From positions 1 through 15,023 of the forward strand of contig NWUY0300076849.1 of the NCBI GenBank assembly GCA_004151065.3: DNA of 15,023 nt. The letters run 5' to 3'. Made by a program: the position numbers and the translations under genes. The stretch comes from Larix sibirica. Lineage: Eukaryota; Streptophyta; Pinopsida; Pinales; Pinaceae. Shown here in pieces: positions 9,738 through 15,023 of this stretch (positions are counted from its first letter, which is position 1; every line of letters starts with the position of its first letter). The notes beneath the pieces are model-generated. The model made no database searches, was not told the DNA's origin, and worked only from the letters and a program-made list of their open reading frames with translations.

Positions 9738-10501
9738 GATCGACGTTAGATATGTTGACTTCTTTCAATTTGAGTTGTGCATCCATCCATTATGGTGCTC
9801 TTGTTTCATTAATCTGTCATTCTCCTTCTTTAAACTCTGAGAATGTTGGTGGAAAGTATTCTGCATTCAATATTTCTGGCTCGTCTTTCTTTGTTGATTC
9901 TACCATGAAGATTGTTTTGATAGGTTTTGAAGTGGCTGGATGTTCCTTTTTCCATTTGAAACTTTTCCCTTTGGTTTTGTTGGTTTCCATCTTCAGTCTT
10001 GTCAAATGCTGAATTTCTGTCGAGCGGATGCTATTAGTACATGTGGAAATATGTCGGCTATTTGTTTGTCAATTATCTGTTGGGGTTTTGCTGGTTGTTG
10101 GTTGTAGGAAACTTCTTATCTGATTAGTTGCATCTTTCAATGTATCGTCCTCTAGAGTAAAATAAAAATATTTAATAAAATTATCTCTAATTTCTTGCCA
10201 AATGAAAGTTTCTCCTCTGGATTCTATTTTATACATTTTTTAGGAAAAACATCAAGTGTGCTGGGAAATAAGTGTGGCCATATTCTTTCATCTCGGTATC
10301 CTAGTATTTTCCATTCCTTTTGGCAGATGTCGATGTGCTTTTGGAGATCTTGTCCTTGGGTGAATCTCGATATTTTTGCTTGAGCGGTAAGATTTATTCT
10401 TCCAAAACTTTCAACAAAATATGTTGACGCTATGGTCCATGTATGAAGTCGTGACTAGTGTGTCTCCCACCAACATGTATCTTGTACAGTGAAGGTTTCA
10501 A
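9738..10501 (-). pseudogene. Capsid-like (Retrotrans_gag-type) segment between protease and RT
   Basis: Downstream of the protease stop the frame continues for a while (HVGGRHTSHDF), then shifts near 10430 into a stretch reading FGRINLTAQAKISRF, ending WPHLFPSTLDVFPKK at about 10250. A one-base shift then leads to YKIESRGETFIWQEIRDNF and an aromatic tail. The spacing of conserved aromatics, with a Trp-x-x-(I/L)-x-x-x-F-x-x-x-F helix after a short linker, is the signature of the N-terminal half of the retrotransposon capsid fold (Pfam Retrotrans_gag pattern). A basic linker (9817-10005) follows, containing KGKSFKWKKEHP and EILNAEYFPPTFSEF, then RT. A capsid-like segment after protease is not the usual order (Gag-protease-RT). 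It could be a duplicated or rearranged gag piece, or a linker domain that only resembles capsid. Confidence 0.55.
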
Positions 10502-11530
10502 CTAAGCTTTGAAGTTGCCTTTCTCTCCTATTCTTTTTGATACTTTGTTGACATGAAATGCGGGAGATTCTCGTTCTTTATATCTCAGAGATGGGGTACC
10601 CGACGAGTCGTTCTTCACTGGTGCGAGTGTCGGATATTCTCTGATTTTCCTTTCAAAAATATTTGGAATGATTGAAATAGTGTAGCATTGTTGTACCCTT
10701 TTATTTGGAACAACTTCGATTGTACAACAATCTCGTGCTTGAGATTCATAGTTTTCCATCTTCCAATCGTAGATTTTGACATCTGAATTGTAGCCATTAG
10801 ATGCTGGGTTGCTGAGGTGGATTTCTCCTTGACTATTAGGCTTGACATAATCCTAATTATTTTGCATCACTTGGTATAATCGTCGGATTTCAGTGTCATC
10901 ATCGACAGGTTCTGCCCAAGGTTTTCCGTGTGACAGATGGATGGGTATAATGAATTTCTTTCAGTTGCCTTTAAGTTTTATCATGTCTTTCTCAAGGGAG
11001 ATCGATGCTTTCATATTTGTTCCCCAAGGTTGACCAACTAATGTAGGGAAGGAATTGGATCCTTCTTTAGGGTCAATGATTTCAAACTACAATTTTGTTG
11101 ATTTTCCCATGATAGCTATCTCGACACCTCTCCAGACTCTGATTGGCTCAATTAGACCCTGATCGACAAGTTTTAGGTATATTCCTGATTCATGCAGTTT
11201 TGGTTGTCCTAAACGCTCCCAATTTGTTCGAGTCATGATATTGGATTGTGATCTGAAATCAAGGATGACTTGTTGGACATATCCTTCAATTTCCAGATCA
11301 ACCAATGGGTCAGCATCATTTTCATCCCTTTGGTTCAGTCGACAAAGGTTTTTGGTCTGCTTTTCTTCATCATTTTTTATTTTAAGTTCATACATTATGT
11401 CTATTAGCTTTGCGACTGCTTCTTCTTTAGTTATTAAATGGAGCAATTCATTAATATTTTTTCGTCGAGCTTCAACGTTATCTTTTTGTGAGGAAAGTTC
11501 TTGGAATATTTGTGAAGCATTGTTATACAA
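10502..11530 (-). pseudogene. Retropepsin-type aspartic protease and C-terminal extension, broken
   Basis: The frame is shared with gag and is open at 11087-11530. After a charged, helix-rich lead (NELLHLITKEEAVAKLIDIM), the domain proper reads GYVQQVILDFRSQSNIMTR; the active-site triplet, normally DTG or DSG, is here D-F-R-S at 11249-11260. Then come WERLGQPKLHESGIYLKL and GVEIAIMGKSTKL, with the second-half motif FPTLVGQPWG just past a stop at 11087-11089. The same frame continues with stops to 10502. Loss of the Gly after the catalytic Asp (Arg instead) should abolish activity. It would cleave Gag-Pol into mature proteins. The region 10502-10930 after the fold has no recognised domain. Confidence 0.8.
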
Positions 11531-11534
11531 TTGC

Positions 11535-13434
11535 TTTTATTCAATCGAATTGGGATAATCATCTTTGCTTTTCAATTTTGTGATTTGTGGATTGTTAATG
11601 CCAATTTTAGTGCCTTGTCAGGTTACGATCTGCAAGTTCTTGGTTTTAAAAACATCACATTTGGGAACACTAGACAAGACATTAACATTCTTTTTATTCA
11701 TAATTTTCTCAAGTATAGTTGGGAAATCCTCGAAGAAGTGATCACCAACCCAACACTTTGTACATAATTTCAGATCTATCCTGTCTTTCCATGGAAAATA
11801 TACAAATAGATGTTCTTAACTCAATCGTGTAAAGAACTAAAGTCATCGGTGGGGTCGAGGTCCTCGAATTCCGTTGTTCCTCCCTCTACCATTGAAGCCT
11901 CCTCATAGGTTGTAGTTTTCGCCTCTTCGATCATTCCATCGTCCATTGTTTCTTTGGTGTCGATCATTTCTATCATTGTGGTCTCTCTGGTCTATAGTAT
12001 TCGTCTGATAGACATTATGATAATTTAGCTTTTTTTTCAAATTCAAGGTACATTATGCTGTGGTGTGTGACTTTGTTTCGCAAATGGCACACCATTTATT
12101 CTGTGCATTCTTCATGTTGTATGGAAATTCTTTTGTTGGATGCAGATTATATTCCTGGCAGATATCACAAAAGCATATTTTATGTACAATATATACATCC
12201 TGTCGTTAGTCATTGTACCGACAGCTATATTTTGTGTGTTCTTCCCTCTAACGGTTTGAAGACCACAGGTCTGCTCCTCGTAGGATGGATTCACGAATGG
12301 ATCTTTGCATTCTTTCCAATTGTTCTTTTATTCTTTGGTCGACAGTGTTGGTCGGGTATTTGTCGTCCATATCTATTTGTAGTGCATTCTTTAATGCTTC
12401 TTCGTATGTGTTAAAGTCATGAAACCATATGTGCATTCGAATTCTTTGTAGCAATACAACTACGAACCATTATATTAGCAAAGGATCCTCAATTTGGTAG
12501 TCAATCTAACTCAACAAATCTTTGAATCTCTTGTCATACTCGTGAACGATTTTGTCAGTTTATGGGTGATTTTCCATATCTGGTATGATTTCTAATCTAA
12601 GTGGTGGTGAGGGTGGTCGAATTCCTCTATTGGAGATGCAGACTATTTGGTCATCGACAAGTACTACTACTATCTCCTTATTTGCGTTACTAGGTACTAA
12701 CGCATGCTCTGCATATCTTGGTTTGGGTAGTCTTATTTGTCAATCTTTTCTTCGGCGGTCGGATGTCTGTGATATCCCACAATTTATGTGGATAACCAGG
12801 AAAATTTTTCTCGTTCTATTGGTGCTATATTTCTTGTCAAACTCTTCGACTGAATTGACAATTCACTCAGTGCTGGAAGTGGTTGGGGGGGCGCTCTCTC
12901 ATGGTTTGAATAGAATAGATGGAATATTCTATTAGATAACTCAAGATGAAAGGTGATCCAGTTCCCTTCTGGTGAACACTAGATCAACAGTCGGTATGAT
13001 TCATTTCCTTCTCGATATCATTGACTCCATATAGCGTATTGACCAGCACCAAGTACCAAGTCTTGTTCGACAATTTATTAGACTCTAACACCATGAGTTA
13101 ACTGCAGCGGTGAATTTGGAATTATGACCTTGGGTATCTTCACTTGGAGAGTTGTACCATTCTCAATCCACTGATATTCTTCCATAGGTGACAATGGCTC
13201 ATCAATGCCTATAAACTTTCGGGCCTGGGTCGACTCAGGTGGATTTCCTGCCTCATCTGTCACCGTATCCGACTTCTATTTTTTCTGGAGTACACTAGTG
13301 TGCTCCCTTATATCCTCTCTCTTTTTCATCCACTTTTCTCGTTCATTTTTCTGATATCTGGAGTTCTCTTGTATCTTTATATTCTTTCTTTGTTAATTTT
13401 TTGTGAATTTTCGGTGTTGGTCATCTTTTACTCT
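11535..13434 (-). pseudogene. gag: capsid C-terminal half and four CCHC zinc knuckles, broken
   Basis: A likely ATG at 13432-13434 begins a charged N-terminus (MTNTENSQKINKER, then after a one-base shift KIQENSRYQKNEREKWMKK) and continues through GIDEPLSPMEEYQWIENG to a stop at 13078. The stretch 12600-13077 is scrambled by frameshifts. From about 12560 one phase is kept to the protease: DKIVHEYDKRFKDLL, then DFNTYEEALKNALQIDM, which matches the C-terminal half of the retrotransposon capsid fold. Four CCHC-type knuckles follow at 12221-12262, 12125-12169, 12050-12091 and 11723-11764. All have lost a Cys or gained a stop: the first two Cys of knuckle 1 became Ser and Arg, the last Cys of knuckles 2 and 4 became Phe, and knuckle 3 holds a stop. 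Gag would form the particle and bind RNA. Confidence 0.8.
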
Positions 13435-13462
13435 ATTCGTCGACTGTTAGACATCTATCATT

Positions 13463-14070
13463 AGCCGAAATGCAGTCGGATACCCCCCCATTTTCGACCC
13501 GAATGATTTTAAGTGACTAGGGTGGTAGGAAAATTCATTTGCTCAAGAAATGCTCCCACTCTCGTTCTTACACAAACTTCTCCACTCTTTCTATTTTTCC
13601 TCCCAAAAGTTGAATTTGGAAGAGGTTGTAGCAAAAGCGGTCGTGGCTCGACGATGTGTCCTATGCCTTTGTCGATTAGGAATTTAAATAGAAATATTGG
13701 TAGAGTACAAAAAAATTGGTCAGTTATATCCGTGTAAAATCTCTTCTTGACGTTGGCTACATATATTCATTCTTCAATTGCACATTCTTGGCAGAAATCA
13801 TTAGCATGATTTTCGCACCATTCGTAGAGATTTTTTCGTCCTTTGTTGATTAATTTTGTGAGAAATTGCCGATCTATTTCATTCTCTAGCCTTATCACCA
13901 AGGATTTTCTTTGGTGCACATGTTATAGCCTCGAAAAACTTCTCATGTGTTTCAGAGAAGAACTTATCTCTTGCTTGAGCAATAGTTAACTTGCTTCGTC
14001 TAGCATAATTTTGTAAGTAATTCACTATCTTTATATCCCACCATTCTATGATTTCTTGTTCGGTTATCAT
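13463..14070 (-). pseudogene. Leader ORF between 5' LTR and gag, unrecognised, broken
   Basis: An ATG at 14068-14070 begins about 65 codons (IIEWWDIKIVNYLQNYARR, then KLTIAQARDKFFSETHEKFF). After a one-base shift near 13885 a second stretch follows: ENEIDRQFLTKLINKGRKNL, YEWCENHANDFCQECAIEE, a TGA, then LPIFLFKFLIDKGIGHIVEP and VGAFLEQMNFPTTLV, with a TAA at 13509-13511 and read-through to a stop cluster at about 13463. The composition is protein-like across both pieces and four Cys/His residues cluster around EWCENHANDFCQEC. I do not recognise it. Some plant elements (Ogre, for example) carry an ORF before gag; alternatively this is the N-terminal part of Gag, now separated by indels such as at the seven-G run at 13483-13489. 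Confidence 0.55.
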
Positions 14071-14140
14071 CGATTCATACTTATTGTCATCTCATGGATG
14101 TACTACTGGAAACATAAACAATGTTGTAGTCAACCAAGTT

Positions 14141-14152
14141 GCATAGTTACCA
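14141..14152 (-). other. Weak candidate primer binding site
   Basis: On the element strand this reads TGGTAACTATGC, matching 8 of 12 bases of the initiator-tRNA-Met site used by many plant retrotransposons (TGGTATCAGAGC). It sits 11 bases inside the presumed LTR end at 14164, farther than normal, so either the LTR edge is misplaced or this is chance. Confidence 0.25.
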
Positions 14153-14307
14153 ATAATACATCATGTAAGATCAAATAAGCATTCATAGGATAAGATACAA
14201 GAAAACGTAATGGAGATAGAAGCAACAAGTATTCTATTACTCAGCAGAGACTGTACAAAGTATATACAGAGATAAAATATATATTCATATCTTGTTCGAC
14301 TCTCCAT

Positions 14308-14352
14308 CCTATATTTATATAGATTACAATCAGTTATATAATGGTCTTGTCG
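14308..14352 (-). promoter_or_regulatory. TATA-box block of the 5' LTR (element promoter)
   Basis: On the element strand CTATATAAATATAGG lies inside a 45-bp block identical to the left LTR. It sits downstream of the U3 repeats and upstream of the leader ORF, the right place to start genomic RNA of the element. Confidence 0.65.
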
Positions 14353-14362
14353 GTTCAACCTA

Positions 14363-14398
14363 TCGACAAGTTCAGGCCAACAAGTCGGAAGCGACAAG
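14363..14398 (-). repeat. Three U3 motifs at exact 14-bp spacing (5' LTR)
   Basis: TCGACAAG (14363), CCAACAAG (14377) and GCGACAAG (14391) start exactly 14 bp apart, as in the other LTR; the middle one looks like a CpG-decayed copy. An inverted CTTGTCG at 14346-14352 can pair with the first unit around an 11-base loop. Confidence 0.65.
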
Positions 14399-14447
14399 TA
14401 GTCAGCCGAAGGACCTAGTCGGATTAGCGGATTAGGATCCTCCAACA

Positions 14448-15023
14448 GGAATTGCAATAGAATACCCAATAAATTTTGAGAAGTGTGAAGAGTACTTCAA
14501 CCTCCTTCCTCATGGAATTTTTTTTTCTCAATATCTCATTCACCATTCTCATGTGATGCTACCCAACTTCTACATGATGTGTTCCCCTTGTTTGGATTGA
14601 TATCCAAAACCTAAAAATGACCAAATCAACAATGCAAAGAGTAATTCATAGATCTATGATGGGAGATGGATGGCTACAAATGAGCATATAGGTTGGGTTA
14701 TTTAGGAAACCTTTCATTTCCTTATTAATTGTGTCTTAGTGAAGGTCTTAAATCCGAATCATTAATTTGGAAGGTTATCCCTATAAGGGAATCAATAGAA
14801 TGCTTTTTTTTCCTACACCAAAGAATGCTAGATGGGAAGAATATTCACGAGGGATTGTGAAGTAGATAAATGAGACATATTTCTTATGTCGGTTAAGTTA
14901 ATTGATGGGTATGCCATCATTGATTAATGGTTGGAAGAGTTCCCTAGAGTTATGTTTAGTGAGAAAATTCATTGATAATATTCATACCGATTGGATTGGG
15001 TTGAGTATTAATTTGTGAGTTTG
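14448..15023. other. Right flank, no recognisable gene
   Basis: AT-rich sequence with no convincing long frame. A plus-strand frame from about 14452 is open for roughly 50 codons (it includes EEYFNLLPHGIFF) and then meets stops. It may be a fragment of an older gene or element, but I cannot support a product. No RNA gene or further LTR is seen. Confidence 0.5.

Larger units (their letters stand above)
1630..14447 (-). mobile_element. Degenerate Ty3/gypsy LTR retrotransposon (non-chromovirus type) with an extra 3' ORF
   Basis: Two LTRs in the same orientation flank, on the minus strand, a leader ORF, gag with CCHC knuckles, protease, a capsid-like segment, RT, RNase H, integrase and a ~3.9 kb extra ORF. 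The pol order RT-RNase H-integrase is that of Ty3/gypsy. The integrase ends after its GPY motif with no chromodomain, and only one RNase H is seen, so it is neither a chromovirus nor a standard Tat element with dual RNase H. The best family guess is Athila-like or a related gymnosperm lineage. Outer ends: the right end reads TGTTGGAGGA on the element strand at 14447; the left end is eroded and lies somewhere between about 1565 and 1640. No target-site duplication could be confirmed (GGAAT follows the right end). All ORFs are broken, so the copy is a non-autonomous relic. Confidence 0.93.
14164..14447 (-). repeat. 5' LTR (right copy)
   Basis: It begins on the element strand with TGTTGGAGGA at 14447 and pairs with the left LTR, clearly over 14278-14447. 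The inner end is placed at the TG at 14164 and is uncertain. At about 284 bp it is short for a 12.8 kb element. It contains the TATA block and 14-bp-spaced motifs. The same relic of an open frame is readable through both LTRs (shared segments such as NRQDHYITDCNLYKYR), but this is sequence homology rather than coding. Confidence 0.85.

Noticed and set aside
11235-11558. Plus-strand Ser/Phe-rich frame of 107 codons
   Set aside because: It is antisense to the protease region, whose minus-strand motifs are recognisable.
14452-14610. Short plus-strand open stretch right of the element
   Set aside because: About 50 codons then stops, and no recognisable family. It could be chance or a gene remnant.
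1-15023. CRISPR array, tRNA, rRNA or bacterial operon
   Set aside because: No regularly spaced repeats with spacers, no cloverleaf or rRNA-like conserved segments, and no ribosome-binding-site organisation were seen.

Overview
The window looks like AT-rich nuclear DNA of a land plant. About 12.8 kb of it (roughly 1630-14447) is one old, heavily mutated LTR retrotransposon of the Ty3/gypsy (Metaviridae) type lying on the minus strand. Every large domain needed for that call can be read by eye: zinc-knuckle Gag, aspartic protease, reverse transcriptase with a YFDD centre, RNase H, and an integrase with HHCC, DD35E and GPY motifs but no chromodomain. The wording of the RT and integrase motifs resembles the plant non-chromovirus (Athila/Tat-like) branch. 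My impression, from memory only, is that close relatives occur in gymnosperms. There is no evidence of bacteria, phage or CRISPR.

Layout in element orientation (right to left): 5' LTR 14164-14447; weak primer-binding-site candidate 14141-14152; an unrecognised leader ORF 14070 to about 13463; gag with four CCHC knuckles 13434 to about 11535; protease 11530-10502; a capsid-like segment 10432 to about 9817, unexpectedly between protease and RT; RT 9737-8850; RNase H 8849-8283; integrase 8215-7032; a very long extra ORF downstream of integrase 6836-2936 (about 1300 codons); about 1.06 kb of untranslated DNA; polypurine tract 1871-1861; 3' LTR 1860 to about 1630. The genes would act as one transposition cycle: Gag packages the RNA, protease matures the polyprotein, RT/RNase H copy it, and integrase inserts it. 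The extra ORF has no assigned role. Every ORF carries stops or frameshifts, so this copy cannot be autonomous.

The LTRs are about 88% identical by hand alignment over their conserved ~170 bp, which implies an old insertion. Against that background a 45-bp block around the TATA box is identical in both, and a three-copy, 14-bp-spaced motif (CTTGTCGG on the element strand) keeps its spacing in both. These, the extra ORF and the split capsid-like architecture are the main points of interest.

The left flank begins with about 300 bp of open frame (3-302, +), probably the last coding exon of an unidentified host gene, followed by AT-rich non-coding DNA. The right flank (14448-15023) has no recognisable gene. 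The sequence is too decayed for exact LTR ends or a target-site duplication to be fixed by eye.
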